A stretch of DNA of 64,000 nucleotides from Spirochaetales bacterium (GTDB lineage Bacteria > Spirochaetota > Spirochaetia > DSM-2461), in contig QKAW01000040.1 in assembly GCA_003247135.1 (NCBI GenBank), positions 62,001 to 126,000 of the forward strand, in the 5' to 3' direction. Shown one piece after another: positions 44,996-55,618 of this stretch. Every line of letters begins with the position of its first letter. The stretch's first letter is position 1. The translations under genes and the position numbers were made by a program. The notes under the pieces were generated by a model. It was not told the DNA's origin. It did no database searches and saw only the letters and a list, made by a program, of their open reading frames with translations.

Positions 44996-45592
44996 ATGAA
45001 AAAAGATTTTGTTAGTTTTGTTGAAATGAGAAATAAAATATTAAAACTAGTACATAGAATTCATAGTGAGGGTTTTATACCCGATGTTATCTATCTTTCC
45101 CTTCGTGGAGGAGCATACATGGGTAATATTATGAGTGAGTATTATAAAATTGTAAAAAAAGATGACAGACCTGTTCTTTTTGCAGCTGTAGTAGCCAGAT
45201 CCTATACCGGGGTTCGGGAACAGAGTAAAGTCTTGATTGACGGTTGGACTTACTCTCCGACACATTTAAGAACAGGAGATAAAATTCTTTTTGTTGATGA
45301 TATTTTTGATACAGGAAGAACTTTAAATCATTTAGTTGAAGTTATTCTTGATAAGGGTATACCTAGAGAGGATATAAAAGTAGCAGTTTATGATTATAAG
45401 GTTTTTCCGGATAAGGAACAGTTACCTATTCAGCCAGATTATTATTGTAATAAACATATAGTAACAGAAAATAGTGAGAATCCATGGATTCATTATATGT
45501 CCCATGAGTTAGTAGGATTAACTAAAGAAGAGTTTCTTGAGAACTATGTAAAATATGATGAGGAATTATCTGAACTTGCAGATATATTTTGA
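44996..45592 (+). CDS. Purine phosphoribosyltransferase (Hpt/Xpt-like)
   Basis: 198 residues of the type I PRTase fold. The PRPP loop is LFVDDIFDTGRTL, and DVIYLSLRGGAYMGNIMSEY is the first core strand. This kind of protein salvages hypoxanthine, guanine or xanthine; the base cannot be chosen by eye. AGAGG precedes the ATG nine bases after the protease gene. A terminator follows. Confidence 0.8.
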   Translation: MKKDFVSFVEMRNKILKLVHRIHSEGFIPDVIYLSLRGGAYMGNIMSEYYKIVKKDDRPVLFAAVVARSYTGVREQSKVLIDGWTYSPTHLRTGDKILFVDDIFDTGRTLNHLVEVILDKGIPREDIKVAVYDYKVFPDKEQLPIQPDYYCNKHIVTENSENPWIHYMSHELVGLTKEEFLENYVKYDEELSELADIF

Positions 45593-45601
45593 TTTTATGT
45601 T

Positions 45602-45630
45602 GGGGCTGTAAATGTCAGCCCCTTTCTTTT
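45602..45630 (+). terminator. Intrinsic terminator after the phosphoribosyltransferase gene
   Basis: GGGGCTG (45602-45608), loop TAAATGT, CAGCCCC (45616-45622), then TTTCTTTT. The convergent thiC stop codon lies right at its T-run. Confidence 0.85.
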
Positions 45631-46930
45631 ATGCAATATTTACACTATTTCCACTTAAAATATCATTCATGTTTTTTACTGCACACATCTCACCGCACAT
45701 AGTACAAGTATTCTCCTTTTCAGGAACACTGGATTCACGGTATCTTCTTGCCTTATCGGGATCAATGGCTAACTTTATCATGGAATCCCAATCTAAATCG
45801 GCTCTTGCTTTACTCATTAAGTGATCCTTTTCTATAGCACCTTTAAATCCTCTTGCCACATCACCTGCATGAGCCGCTATTCTGGCAGCCATAATTCCAT
45901 CAATCATATCTTGCTCATCAGGAAGTCGTAAATGCTCTGCAGGTGTTACATAGCATAAAAAATCCGCCCCGGAAGAAGCAGCGATAGCACCACCAATTGC
46001 ACTAGTTATATGATCATAACCCGGTGCAATATCCGTTACTAATGGACCTAAAACGTAAAAAGGTGCATTATGCAGCAATTTTTTAGCAAGAATCATATTA
46101 GTTTTTACTTCGTTTAATGGAATATGCCCAGGGCCTTCAACCATTACCTGAACATTTTTTTCCCAAGCTCTTTTAGTTAACTCTCCCAGGGTTATTAATT
46201 CTTCAATCTGAGATGCATCGGTTGCATCATGGATAGAACCAGGTCTACAACCATCTCCTAAGCTGATTGTTACATCATATTGGTAAAGTATATCAAGAAA
46301 CTCATCGTAGAATTCATAAAAAGGGTTTTCATTTCCTGTCATTTCCATCCAGGCAAATAGAAGGGAACCACCCCTAGATACTATATTTGTTAATCTTTTA
46401 TTTCTTTTAACCCTTTGAGCAGTTTTTCTGTTTAGACCAGCATGAATTGTCATAAAATCAATTCCGTCTTTAGCATGATCAATAACACATTTCAGGAAAT
46501 CATCTTTGGTAAGATCTTTTAAAGCTTTTCCACTATTTCCAATCATATCATACATAGGAACAGTCCCCAGCATACATGGGGAAATATTTACAAGATTTTG
46601 TCTAAAACTTCTAGTATCTCCCCAACAACTAAGATCCATAATTGCATCAACATCTAACTCAATTGCTTTATTTGCCTTTTTAAGTTCTCTCTCTTCTTCC
46701 GGGCAATCTTTAGAGATTCCCAAATTGACATTTATTTTTGTTGATGAAAAAGTTCCAATTGCTTTTGGCTTTATATTCTTATGATTAATATTACAAGGTA
46801 TAATCATTCTACCTGCAGATATCTCTTCAATAATAATATCTATTGAAATATTTTCATTTAATGAAACATATTTCATCTCATCTGTAATAATACCTTTTCT
46901 TGCTGCTTCCATTTGTGTTTTATACTTCAT
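45629..46930 (-). CDS. thiC: Phosphomethylpyrimidine synthase ThiC
   Basis: The radical SAM enzyme that converts aminoimidazole ribotide to HMP-phosphate, the pyrimidine half of thiamine. 433 residues, the length of bacterial forms lacking the N-terminal extension. Visible are [72 protein letters not shown] and the C-terminal cluster motif [15 protein letters not shown] before the ATG sits inside the end of thiE. Last gene of the thi operon. Confidence 0.97.
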   Translation of the reverse strand: MKYKTQMEAARKGIITDEMKYVSLNENISIDIIIEEISAGRMIIPCNINHKNIKPKAIGTFSSTKINVNLGISKDCPEEERELKKANKAIELDVDAIMDLSCWGDTRSFRQNLVNISPCMLGTVPMYDMIGNSGKALKDLTKDDFLKCVIDHAKDGIDFMTIHAGLNRKTAQRVKRNKRLTNIVSRGGSLLFAWMEMTGNENPFYEFYDEFLDILYQYDVTISLGDGCRPGSIHDATDASQIEELITLGELTKRAWEKNVQVMVEGPGHIPLNEVKTNMILAKKLLHNAPFYVLGPLVTDIAPGYDHITSAIGGAIAASSGADFLCYVTPAEHLRLPDEQDMIDGIMAARIAAHAGDVARGFKGAIEKDHLMSKARADLDWDSMIKLAIDPDKARRYRESSVPEKENTCTMCGEMCAVKNMNDILSGNSVNIA

Positions 46931-47960
46931 TGTATTTCTCCTTTATTATTTTCATTAAACCCGAAACTTTATCCTGAATCCTCAAACTTGATGTAATTTC
47001 TGAAACAATTGCAACAGAAGTTGCTCCTCTTTTTATAATCTCATGCAGGTTATGTTCCTTAATTCCTCCAATTGCAACAAATGGAATATCTGTGTTTTCG
47101 ACTACCCATTCTAAATATGTATAACCTACAGGATCACAAACATTTACCTTTGTTTTGGTGGAAAAGATTGGTCCTACTCCAATATAATCAACCCCGCTTT
47201 TTATTGCTATTTTTGCCTGTTCAGGACTATGGGTTGAAAGGCCAATTATTTTATTGAACCCAAGTAGCTTTCTTACTTCTTTAACTGGCAGATCATCCTG
47301 ACCAATATGTACTCCATCTGCATCCACTAGAAGTGCTATATCAACATGATCATTTATAATAAATAGTATACCGGCTTCTTTGGTCAGTTTTCTTATTTCA
47401 ATGCATTCTAAAAATTTTTCTGTAATTGATAAATTTTTTTCTCTGTATTGAATAATTTTAATTCCAGCCTTAATCATCTCTTTAACAACTTCTATATTAC
47501 TTCTACCTGCGGAGCTTTCAAGATATGTAATACCATATAGGGGAGGTAGAGTAAATTTTTTCTGACTAATATAGCTTATAATCTCTTTTTCTATAGAGTA
47601 TGTCTGGTAACGTAGCTGCTCAAAATCTACTTGAGGTCTTTCAGGTGAGCATTTGGAAATCTCTTCTAAACTTCTTAGGCCTTCCTGAACTCGTTTGAAA
47701 TTTCTACTGATTAAAGATTTTAAATTAATGTCATTTTCTAGTTTCATTTCAGTTGTCATACTTGGTCCAAAATCTGATATTGAATCTCTGTTTTCAAGAA
47801 GTTCAATATCGTAGTCTTTATACCCATCACGAATTGAGTGTCTCAGTTTTTTTAGTTTTCTTGTAACAGGTTCGCATTTGAATTTAAACCTGAAAATGTC
47901 TTCAAGTACTCTGTAACCTTCACAAACTCTATTAATATTACAATCAAGAATTCTGGTCAT
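46920..47960 (-). CDS. thiE: ThiD2-like domain fused to thiamine-phosphate synthase ThiE
   Basis: 346 residues. The C-terminal part (about 140-340) is ThiE, joining HMP-PP and thiazole phosphate: [48 protein letters not shown] and [15 protein letters not shown]. The N-terminal part (about 1-130) has [20 protein letters not shown], the pattern of the N-terminal domain often fused to ThiE that has been proposed as an alternative HMP-phosphate kinase, ThiD2. No separate ThiD is in the operon, which fits this domain supplying the kinase step. The ATG lies in the end of thiF behind GGGGGG. Confidence 0.88.
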   Translation of the reverse strand: MTRILDCNINRVCEGYRVLEDIFRFKFKCEPVTRKLKKLRHSIRDGYKDYDIELLENRDSISDFGPSMTTEMKLENDINLKSLISRNFKRVQEGLRSLEEISKCSPERPQVDFEQLRYQTYSIEKEIISYISQKKFTLPPLYGITYLESSAGRSNIEVVKEMIKAGIKIIQYREKNLSITEKFLECIEIRKLTKEAGILFIINDHVDIALLVDADGVHIGQDDLPVKEVRKLLGFNKIIGLSTHSPEQAKIAIKSGVDYIGVGPIFSTKTKVNVCDPVGYTYLEWVVENTDIPFVAIGGIKEHNLHEIIKRGATSVAIVSEITSSLRIQDKVSGLMKIIKEKYNEV

Positions 47961-48567
47961 CTATCCCCCCTAATGTATACTCCAAAATAACTGCAGCCTG
48001 TTTTGCTGCAGCTATTGAGACTCCAGGACTTAAAGGAGAGATTCCATCTTCTGTATCAGATTTTAAATCTCCAATAATACAAAGGTTTTCCTTTACCTTA
48101 TGGATTTTTATCTCTTCAACATTCCACAAATTACCTAATCCTGATGCAGCAACATATTTTTTATTGTCTAAAATATTTTCAAGAAAGATCTGTTTACTTC
48201 TGGTATTATCAAAACACTCGGTAACTATATTGCATTCATTGAAAATAGATTTAATATTCTCTGATGTTAAATTTAGTTTATGAGTTGTAACATTTATATC
48301 AGGGTTAATTTTTAGTAAATTTTCTTTAAGTGTAGAGCTTTTATCTTTTCCAATTTGATTAATAAAAAAGAATTGCCTATTTAAATTTGTGTTTTCTATA
48401 TCATCATGGTCAACAAGAATAAAGTCCCTGTATCCAAGTCGAACCAGATTATGTGCTAGGTTTGAGCCTAAACCTCCACAGCCTGCGATCCCGATTTTAG
48501 ATTTCCCAATCTCTGATAACTGTTTTTTATTTAAATATTTTAAAAGTCCTTTTTCCATTATATTCAT
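47944..48567 (-). CDS. thiF: Sulfur-carrier adenylyltransferase ThiF
   Basis: Activates the C-terminus of ThiS for sulfur transfer. 207 residues from the ATG at 48567, which forms an ATGA overlap with the thiH stop; a TTG four codons earlier is possible. Nucleotide-binding IGIAGCGGLGSNLAHNL, VDHDDIENTNLNRQ and TECFDNTRSKQ are present. It is the short ThiF form without the C-terminal zinc/cysteine region of E. coli ThiF. Function is secured by its position in thiSGHF-E-C. Confidence 0.9.
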   Translation of the reverse strand: MNIMEKGLLKYLNKKQLSEIGKSKIGIAGCGGLGSNLAHNLVRLGYRDFILVDHDDIENTNLNRQFFFINQIGKDKSSTLKENLLKINPDINVTTHKLNLTSENIKSIFNECNIVTECFDNTRSKQIFLENILDNKKYVAASGLGNLWNVEEIKIHKVKENLCIIGDLKSDTEDGISPLSPGVSIAAAKQAAVILEYTLGGIDDQNS

Positions 48568-49667
48568 ATAGTAACCCAATCCTTGTATACAGGTTGGTAA
48601 CCTTTTGCTTTTATCGATGCATGAAATTCTTCTACAGTTCGTTTATCTGAAGTTTCGAACTGGTTAATTCCATCATTTTTTATATGACCTCCAACCTTCG
48701 TTTTAGATTCTGCAGACATCTTTGTCACTCCAAGTGGTATCAGGTTATCTCTGAGACATTCACTCTCTCTGGTGGATATGGATATACCTCCTTTTTGAAT
48801 AAAAAGTCTGAAAGCTATAATAAACTTTGCAAGTTGTTTGTCTGATACTTCAATGCCAGTCTGATAACCTCCAGTAGCTTCTTTTATTCTGGGTAAAGAG
48901 ATGGATACATTAACTCCTGGAAATTTTTTCTGGATATAACTGCAGTGTAGACCTGCCAGAAAAAAATCTTTTATTGGTTCAGAAAGGCCTAGTAATACAC
49001 CCAGATTCAGACTTCTGATTCCAGCTTCTGCAGCTCTTTCGGGAGCATTTAATCTAAAATCATAATCACTCTTTTCCCCGGAAAGATGCACTTTTTTGTA
49101 AGTTTCACAATTATATGTTTCCTGGTAAAGTGTTACATTCTCAACACCTAAATCTGCTAAAGTTGAATATTCATCAGATGTCATAGAGTACATCTCTATT
49201 GATATTGATGAAAAATACTTTCTGGCAATTAAAACTGCACTTTTTATATAGTTTATAGAAGTTTTTACACGGTCACCCCCTGTAAGTAAAAGAATGTGCT
49301 TTAACCCTTTTTCTGATATTGACATACACTCATTCTCGATCTCCTTTAAACTAAGAATATCTCTTTCAATTCTGTTATCTCTATTAAATCCACAATATAT
49401 GCATCTATTAGTGCAAAAATTGGATAAGTAGAGTGGGGTATATATCTGGATAGTTTTACCAAATTCATTAACAGTTCTTTTATGAGCCTTTTGAGCTAAT
49501 TTTTCTAAAAAAGAGTCACTAGCAGGAGTTAAGAGTGTAAGAAAATCAGTATCAGTTAAATAGTCTTTATGTAATATATCTTCTATTATATTTTTATTAC
49601 TGGTCTTTATAAATTTATCGAAATCAAAACTGCCCCATTTATCCAAAATACTTTTAAAATTACTCAT
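48564..49667 (-). CDS. thiH: 2-iminoacetate synthase ThiH
   Basis: A radical SAM tyrosine lyase providing dehydroglycine for the thiazole, the anaerobic alternative to the glycine oxidase ThiO. 367 residues. The cluster motif is CTNRCIYC (C-x3-C-x2-C) in [20 protein letters not shown], with ILLLTGGD and VTLYQETYN downstream. Use of ThiH fits an oxygen-sensitive lifestyle. It overlaps thiG by eight bases. Confidence 0.95.
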   Translation of the reverse strand: MSNFKSILDKWGSFDFDKFIKTSNKNIIEDILHKDYLTDTDFLTLLTPASDSFLEKLAQKAHKRTVNEFGKTIQIYTPLYLSNFCTNRCIYCGFNRDNRIERDILSLKEIENECMSISEKGLKHILLLTGGDRVKTSINYIKSAVLIARKYFSSISIEMYSMTSDEYSTLADLGVENVTLYQETYNCETYKKVHLSGEKSDYDFRLNAPERAAEAGIRSLNLGVLLGLSEPIKDFFLAGLHCSYIQKKFPGVNVSISLPRIKEATGGYQTGIEVSDKQLAKFIIAFRLFIQKGGISISTRESECLRDNLIPLGVTKMSAESKTKVGGHIKNDGINQFETSDKRTVEEFHASIKAKGYQPVYKDWVTI

Positions 49668-50430
49668 GTAGAAATCCTGTAAGTGGGCTTGAGGCTACTG
49701 CATACTCAGTTTTTGTTCCCAACCCGGCAAGAAAGGCTTTTCTTCCAGCATCTATAGCATTGCTAAAAGCTTCAGCCATTAAAACTGGATTTGGGCTGGA
49801 TGCTATAGCTGTATTTATAAGACAAGCTGATGCTCCCATCTCCATTACAAGAGCTGCATCCGAAGGCTTTCCAATTCCTGCATCTACTATTACAGGAAGA
49901 TTAATCTGATCAATTAAAATTTTAATCATCTCTTTACACTGAATACCTCTATTACTACCTATTGGACTTCCAAGTGGCATTACTGCAGCAGCCCCGGCAT
50001 CAATCAGACTTCTTCCCAGATATAAGTCTGCATTTATATAAGGTAAAACAACAAAGCCTTCACTAGCTAAAATCTCAGTAGCTTTTAGTGTCTCATATCC
50101 ATCGGGTAATAGATATTTATTATCAGATATAACTTCAATTTTAACCCAGTTCCCACATCCAGATGCTCTGGCTATTCTTGCAATCTTAACTGCTTCAAGG
50201 GCATTTCTTGCACCAGAAGTATTGGGTAGTAGTTTCATATGCTTGGGAATGTAATCCATTAGTGATTTATGCTTAGAGTTTAAATCTACTCTTCGTAAAG
50301 CAACAGTAATTATTTCGGAACCTGAAACTTCAGATATTTCAGGAATAATAGAGTCACAAGAGTATTTACCACTGCCTGTTAATAATCTTGACTTAAAATA
50401 TTCATTACCAATTTTTAACAGATCATTCAT
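49660..50430 (-). CDS. thiG: Thiazole synthase ThiG
   Basis: Forms thiazole phosphate from deoxyxylulose phosphate, dehydroglycine and ThiS-thiocarboxylate. 256 residues from the ATG at 50430, six bases after GGAGG; a GTG at 50442 inside thiS is less likely. [47 protein letters not shown] and [22 protein letters not shown] are all present. Confidence 0.95.
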   Translation of the reverse strand: MNDLLKIGNEYFKSRLLTGSGKYSCDSIIPEISEVSGSEIITVALRRVDLNSKHKSLMDYIPKHMKLLPNTSGARNALEAVKIARIARASGCGNWVKIEVISDNKYLLPDGYETLKATEILASEGFVVLPYINADLYLGRSLIDAGAAAVMPLGSPIGSNRGIQCKEMIKILIDQINLPVIVDAGIGKPSDAALVMEMGASACLINTAIASSPNPVLMAEAFSNAIDAGRKAFLAGLGTKTEYAVASSPLTGFLHE

Positions 50431-50431
50431 A

Positions 50432-50632
50432 TCAGCCTCCACCTACAATTGATAAAATATCAATAGTGGAACCATCAGATGGTTCAAAAGATGAATAACT
50501 GTTTTTTACAATAATTTCCTGATTAACAAGCACAATAATTTTATCTGGATTCAAATTATAATGAGAAATAATTGATAAAATATTGGGTTTTACATCAAAG
50601 GATAAAGTGTTTGCATTTACTAACAATTTCAT
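50432..50632 (-). CDS. thiS: Sulfur carrier protein ThiS
   Basis: A 66-residue ubiquitin-fold carrier ending in the required Gly-Gly (here IVGGG), adenylated by ThiF and charged with sulfur. First gene of the thi operon, behind the TPP riboswitch. AGGAGA precedes the ATG. Confidence 0.92.
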   Translation of the reverse strand: MKLLVNANTLSFDVKPNILSIISHYNLNPDKIIVLVNQEIIVKNSYSSFEPSDGSTIDILSIVGGG

Positions 50633-50675
50633 GGTTTCTCCTATTTGCTATAGGGGGTATGAACCTGAAAAAACC

Positions 50676-50713
50676 AAAAAAAAAAAGGCTTTTGAATAAC
50701 ATCCAAAAGCCTT
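50676..50713 (-). terminator. Riboswitch-controlled intrinsic terminator upstream of thiS
   Basis: On the minus strand a stem (GGCTTTTG with CAAAAGCC, extended by A-T pairs) is followed by a run of 11 T. It lies between the TPP aptamer and thiS, so it is the expression platform. Confidence 0.9.
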
Positions 50714-50740
50714 ATATATCAATAAAAAAATTAATATTTT

Positions 50741-50822
50741 TAGGCTTCCCTACGACAGTATTAACTGTATCAGGTTCAAAGGGTCAGTATTTAACTTCTC
50801 AGCCTATATAGGCTCCCCTAGC
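50741..50822 (-). ncRNA. TPP riboswitch (THI element)
   Basis: The minus strand carries the conserved core of the thiamine pyrophosphate aptamer: GGGGAGCC, GGCTGAGA, GACCCTTTGAACCTGAT and the closing GTTAATACTG...CGTAGGGAAGCC. With the terminator downstream it should switch the thiSGHF-thiD2E-thiC operon off when TPP is abundant. Confidence 0.96.
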
Positions 50823-50909
50823 ATTTAATTAAACTTAATATCTTTTAATTATTTAATCAATACCATTTTTTGTTGTATAATTTATAATATCACTGAAAAA
50901 GGAGTCTTT

Positions 50910-51179
50910 TTGGAAGAAGTTGAAGGAATATCCAGATTAAATGAGGTTCTTTATATAATAAGAAACGAGAAAGGGAAGATTGATAAAGTTTTAGATGTAA
51001 ATTTAAATGAAGTTGATAAAACTATGCTATACAAATCATTTATGATAAGAGTTGAAAAAGGCGGATTTTATTACAAAGATGAGTTTATAGAAATGGAAAA
51101 TATATTGGAAGTAATGAAAAAAAGAGCTTTAGGATATCAGCGTAGAAGAAAAGGGCACAGTTTTGATTCTATTTTGTAA
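50910..51179 (+). CDS. Small hypothetical protein upstream of the HDOD gene
   Basis: 89 residues from TTG at 50910, five bases after AAAAAGGAG. Charged and helical, ending in a basic tail (KKRALGYQRRRKGHS). No signal peptide, no membrane segment and no motif I recognise. Two TATAAT boxes (50876-50881, 50883-50888) lie just upstream. It shares a transcript with the HDOD gene (14-bp gap) and may act with it. Confidence 0.6.
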   Translation: MEEVEGISRLNEVLYIIRNEKGKIDKVLDVNLNEVDKTMLYKSFMIRVEKGGFYYKDEFIEMENILEVMKKRALGYQRRRKGHSFDSIL

Positions 51180-51193
51180 GGAGGTGTACTAAA

Positions 51194-52033
51194 TTGGATG
51201 ATTTCTCAAAATATTTAAATGATCTACCTGTAATCCCGGATGTTGCATTAAAGATAATTTCTTTTGCAGAAGACAATATTGATATATCATTTAATGATTT
51301 GGAAGAGCTAATCAGGATAGATACCGCAATAACATCAAAAATTCTGAAAGTAGCCAACTCTGCTATGTATGCCAGACAAAATCAGATAAAAAGTTTGCAA
51401 AAAGCAATCTCACTTCTGGGTTTTAAGACGATAAAAAGTCTTGTTCTAATAATTTCTGCAACATCAGCATTTAAACCTGAGGGTAATCAACCTTTTTTTA
51501 AGGACTTCTGGACTAACTCGGTTCTAACAGCTTTTTATGCTAAGGAGTTAGCAGCAATTCTTTTTGATAGTGATACCGCTGAAGATGTTTTTCTTGCGGG
51601 TTTGATTCATAAAATTGGTCAAGTAGCTCTTTATAGACATAATAAAGAGTATTATAGGTATATAAAAACAGAGAGTGATTTATTAAATATTACTGATATT
51701 GAAGAATTTTATTTTAAAGTAAATCATAAAGAGTTAGGAAGTAAAATACTAAAAACATGGTCTTTCCCGGAGTTATTAGTTGATTGTGCCAGGGAGTATG
51801 GTTCAAATAATGTAGTATCCAGGTATAAAAAAGAGATTATTTTAGTATCTTTAGGAGAAATTATGGCAAATGAGGAGAGCTACAACACTGAGCTCTTTAG
51901 TAATATACCCTTTGAAAATTCCTGGTTTAAATTTTTAGGCATGACAGAGGATTATTTTCTTAGTATAAAAAAAGATATTATCCAAACAGTAAAAAATAGT
52001 GACGATTTTAAGGATTGTAAAAATCTTTTTTAA
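51194..52033 (+). CDS. HDOD-domain signalling protein
   Basis: 279 residues from TTG at 51194, eight bases after AAGGAGG. The HDOD domain covers about 5-200: LPVIPDVALKIISFAEDNIDISFNDLEELIRIDTAITSKILKVANSAMY, with KAISLLGFKTIKSLVL and FLAGLIHKIGQVAL (an HD-like histidine but no full HD pair). HDOD proteins are signalling or regulatory and usually lack phosphodiesterase activity. Its stop lies nine bases from the convergent PelB-like gene without a hairpin. Confidence 0.85.
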   Translation: MDDFSKYLNDLPVIPDVALKIISFAEDNIDISFNDLEELIRIDTAITSKILKVANSAMYARQNQIKSLQKAISLLGFKTIKSLVLIISATSAFKPEGNQPFFKDFWTNSVLTAFYAKELAAILFDSDTAEDVFLAGLIHKIGQVALYRHNKEYYRYIKTESDLLNITDIEEFYFKVNHKELGSKILKTWSFPELLVDCAREYGSNNVVSRYKKEIILVSLGEIMANEESYNTELFSNIPFENSWFKFLGMTEDYFLSIKKDIIQTVKNSDDFKDCKNLF

Positions 52034-52042
52034 TCATTTAAG

Positions 52043-55000
52043 TTAAAATATTGTTTTGAACATTGATATATTAAAACCAATTGATGCCTGAAATGACCAA
52101 TAGTCTGGTTCAATACTGTTTGAGAATGAACCGGACCCAAATAATTTTAAGAATATATTTCTATTATCTTTATTAAAAGACAAAAGCAGATCTCCGTCAG
52201 TAGCAAAGCTCGATACTGATTCTCTTCCAAGTTTGTCTATATATATACCGGCACCTAATCTCGAATTAATACTAAAAACTCCCCCCATAAGTCCAATAAA
52301 ACTGGATACTGTCCCTCCTATTTTGGAAACAAAAACACTATCAGGAGTGTAGTAGAGGTTTTTTTTGATTATATCTGAATTTTCATAGGTTGTAGAGTTA
52401 TATATTTGTAATGTTGTCCAAGGATTTTTTGCCAATAATAACCCAACAACAAAATCCTGAGCTAAGGTGTATATATTATTATTATCATTATATCCGCTTC
52501 TGTTATCCAAGCTAAAATAAGTTCTAAATGATAAGGAATTAATATTTCCTGCATTTGACAGAGGAAAATAACCTGATATGGAGTATTTTTGTGCAATAGA
52601 ATTAATATTTTTTATATTATTAGGAATTGTTTCATGCAAAATACCTTGCTCAAGGGCAATATTTACAGAAAAATTATTTATATTATTATTTAACTTTAAA
52701 TTTATGTATGGATAAATAATATTTGATGAAAGTATATCTGCAATATCAAAACTGCTGTTTGGAAGAATCTCATTATACTTGTTATTGTAAATTGTTGCTC
52801 CAAACCCGGGTTCCACTAATGTTTTATTCTCAAAAAGTGAAATTTGAGAATTTATCATAAAAGTATCAACTTTGTACTTTCTGGGAGCGCCAATTTCACT
52901 CCATTTGTAGTAGATATATGAATTCTCTTTCCATACAGGAGATATTTTAAACCATGATTTAATATTAAAATCTGTTGTAAATTCAGATTTGTAATCAACT
53001 CTGTTACTATCTGTAAAATATTCCAGATTTCCACTACTTAAGTCAGGATGTTGGGAAGATAAATTATTAAACATTGATGCTGCACTTTTAAAATCGGAAT
53101 CAATTCTGTACACTCCTTCGTAACTTTCCAAAGCTTCTTTCCAACTGCCTGTAAGTTGCTGAAGTCTTCCAATTTTAAAATTTGTTGTAGTATTAAATGG
53201 ATCTATTGAAATTACCAGATTGAATTGCTCTAGTGCTTTACTATACTCCTCTTGCTGAAGGTAGTAGTCTCCAATATTATACCTTATTAAATAGGTATTT
53301 TCCTGATGATTATATATAGCTCTTGTTAACTTATTACTTATTAAGAGGATTACTTCATCTGTCTTATTTTTTAATGATTTCTGAAGAGTAATTACTTTTC
53401 TTTGCTCACTGCCAATTAGTTCAATTATTGATGGAATATTTTTTAGAAAATCATCATTAAGTTCTATAACAGGAGAAATATCAGAATTAAGCTTATTTAT
53501 AAATTCCTGCTCTGCTATCATTCCTGGGTATAAAAAAGATAGTTCTGTAAGTGCCACTTTATCTGGTTCAATATTATTCCACAACTTTTTGTGATATTCC
53601 AGCAAACTGTTTTGAGTGAAGATCTCATCAGAATTGTTTATATCCCTCTTTTTTTTATTTTTTGATTTAAAAACAAGATGTACCCTCTCCAGAATATTAT
53701 TTGCAATCTCACTACTGGACTGCACTTCCGAAACTTCTTCAAGTTCTGAAATTAGATAGTTTAGATTCAACCTCCAATTGTTTTGCATTGTTAGGTTTGA
53801 AAATATAGTTTCAAGCTCATTTTCTTGACTAATAATATCTTTATACATCGAGTTAATTAATTTAAATTCCTCATTAACTATAAAACTTCTACCAAGAGTA
53901 ATATTAAGTCTGTTAATTATTTCATTTAGTAATGATTTTGATTCTTCTATCTCAGAATTATTAATAATACTTGTTCTATATTTAATTATAGCATTTAATA
54001 GTTCATTTTTTAAATTTGTCAAATCCTCATAACTGTTATTTATATATATATCAATATATTTAAGGATATCGTAATATATAAAGAGATCTATAGATTCTTT
54101 TTCAAATTGAGCCATACTCAGGGAATGATTAATAGTTAGTATTGATTTATATTCCAGTATGGCTTTATCAACAATTCCATTCCAAAAATATGTTTGTACA
54201 AGCAGCTCTCTCTGATCCAGATTTGTTGGATCAAGCTCAATACTATTTTCCAGTTCTTCTATATAGTGATCTCTCAACGAAGCCTGTTTTCTTGTATAAT
54301 CCAGTATTTTTGCCAGTTCATCAGATATTGTAAAAATAGACTCAATTTTATTAATTGTTAGATTTGAATTTTCAATATCTCCTAAACTGCTGTATATCTT
54401 TTCAAGTTCCAGATATAGCTGAATAATATCAGGATATTCTCTAATTTTGTTATTATAAAACTTAACAGCATAATCCGGGTATCCGTTTATTCGATAGATA
54501 GAAGCAATATTTTTTATTTTATCGACATCATCATTACTACTGTTCTCTATTGTAGACAGTATATCCAACCCCTCCTGAATATTTGAATTCCACAAATAGG
54601 TTAAAGCTAGATTAATTTTTAAAGAGTTGCTATCTGGGAATACTGAGAGGCCTCTATTGAAAATATCTATAGATTTGTTCAATTCTCCAATCCATGCTGC
54701 AATTTTTCCAGCCTCTTCCCAAACAGCTAAATTCTCAGGGTATAGCTCTAAATAACTCTCATAATCCCGAATTCCTCGATCATTCTCACCACTCCATATT
54801 CTGCTTTTTGCAAGAAGCAGTTTAGCATCTCTGTTTTTAGGATCAATCTGTAGTATTCTTGTAAGCATCTTAATGGCATTTAGGTAATCACCTATTAAAA
54901 TGTATATATGGGAAAGAGACATATAACTTGGTGTCGAATTGGGGTTATTTTTTATAATATTCTGATAATATGAGATACTGTTAAAGGCATTATCTATTGC

Positions 55001-55618
55001 TCTGTTATTCATATCTTTTGGGAAAACATCAGGGGTTAATCCCGGATTAGTTTCATCGCCATTAAATAAGAAAAAACTATCTAAGTAGAAATAAAATTTA
55101 CCATCGAAACGTCTTTTTTCCTTAACTTCAAATCTGACTTTATGATACCCTTTTTCAAGATCGAAATTTTCAGTTTTTATCCAGTAGAGACCTGGAGCAT
55201 ATGCTTCAACAACATTTACATCCTCCCTATAAATATTTACTATCTTATCATCAATAACTAGAGTAAATGGGGAGGAGTAGGAAGGATAAATGTCCTCTTT
55301 AGTTCCTGGTGGTGTACCTGAATACCAGAAGTTGTAATTTCCTGGGTCATCAATATAAATTACATATTCAGAAAAATAAGCATTAGATTTGTAATTACTA
55401 TTGTAAGTATTTAGCTGTAATGTTCTTTGACTTGATGCACTGTAATTCAAAGTCGGAGAAGTTGAAAAATTAGTTACTATAGCATTTTCTGCTTCATAAT
55501 ATATCAGATTTTTATTACTTTCAGGTAATACAGGGATATATTTTTGTTGAGAGAAAATATTAGATGTAAAAATAGATAGCAGGGATGTGAATATGGCAAG
55601 TTGTTTAATTTTTTTCAT
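52043..55618 (-). CDS. PelB-like outer-membrane protein: sugar-binding-like domain, TPRs, beta-barrel
   Basis: 1191 residues, close to the length of P. aeruginosa PelB, the TPR-beta-barrel exporter of Pel polysaccharide. Domains in order: signal peptide (1-23); a beta-sandwich of about 35-190 starting IYYEAENAIVT, a carbohydrate-binding-module-like opening (CBM6/35 style EAENA), with YHKVRFEVKEKRR...FYLDSFFLF; TPR arrays at about 225-400 and 790-860; a long helical middle; and from about 890 alternating beta strands ending in ...QASIGFNISMFKTIF with a terminal phenylalanine, typical of an outer-membrane barrel. It is divergent from pelD with only 45 bp between the two starts. Identity as PelB is by architecture and context; the N-terminal sugar-binding domain is not part of known PelB. 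Confidence 0.72.
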   Translation of the reverse strand: MKKIKQLAIFTSLLSIFTSNIFSQQKYIPVLPESNKNLIYYEAENAIVTNFSTSPTLNYSASSQRTLQLNTYNSNYKSNAYFSEYVIYIDDPGNYNFWYSGTPPGTKEDIYPSYSSPFTLVIDDKIVNIYREDVNVVEAYAPGLYWIKTENFDLEKGYHKVRFEVKEKRRFDGKFYFYLDSFFLFNGDETNPGLTPDVFPKDMNNRAIDNAFNSISYYQNIIKNNPNSTPSYMSLSHIYILIGDYLNAIKMLTRILQIDPKNRDAKLLLAKSRIWSGENDRGIRDYESYLELYPENLAVWEEAGKIAAWIGELNKSIDIFNRGLSVFPDSNSLKINLALTYLWNSNIQEGLDILSTIENSSNDDVDKIKNIASIYRINGYPDYAVKFYNNKIREYPDIIQLYLELEKIYSSLGDIENSNLTINKIESIFTISDELAKILDYTRKQASLRDHYIEELENSIELDPTNLDQRELLVQTYFWNGIVDKAILEYKSILTINHSLSMAQFEKESIDLFIYYDILKYIDIYINNSYEDLTNLKNELLNAIIKYRTSIINNSEIEESKSLLNEIINRLNITLGRSFIVNEEFKLINSMYKDIISQENELETIFSNLTMQNNWRLNLNYLISELEEVSEVQSSSEIANNILERVHLVFKSKNKKKRDINNSDEIFTQNSLLEYHKKLWNNIEPDKVALTELSFLYPGMIAEQEFINKLNSDISPVIELNDDFLKNIPSIIELIGSEQRKVITLQKSLKNKTDEVILLISNKLTRAIYNHQENTYLIRYNIGDYYLQQEEYSKALEQFNLVISIDPFNTTTNFKIGRLQQLTGSWKEALESYEGVYRIDSDFKSAASMFNNLSSQHPDLSSGNLEYFTDSNRVDYKSEFTTDFNIKSWFKISPVWKENSYIYYKWSEIGAPRKYKVDTFMINSQISLFENKTLVEPGFGATIYNNKYNEILPNSSFDIADILSSNIIYPYINLKLNNNINNFSVNIALEQGILHETIPNNIKNINSIAQKYSISGYFPLSNAGNINSLSFRTYFSLDNRSGYNDNNNIYTLAQDFVVGLLLAKNPWTTLQIYNSTTYENSDIIKKNLYYTPDSVFVSKIGGTVSSFIGLMGGVFSINSRLGAGIYIDKLGRESVSSFATDGDLLLSFNKDNRNIFLKLFGSGSFSNSIEPDYWSFQASIGFNISMFKTIF

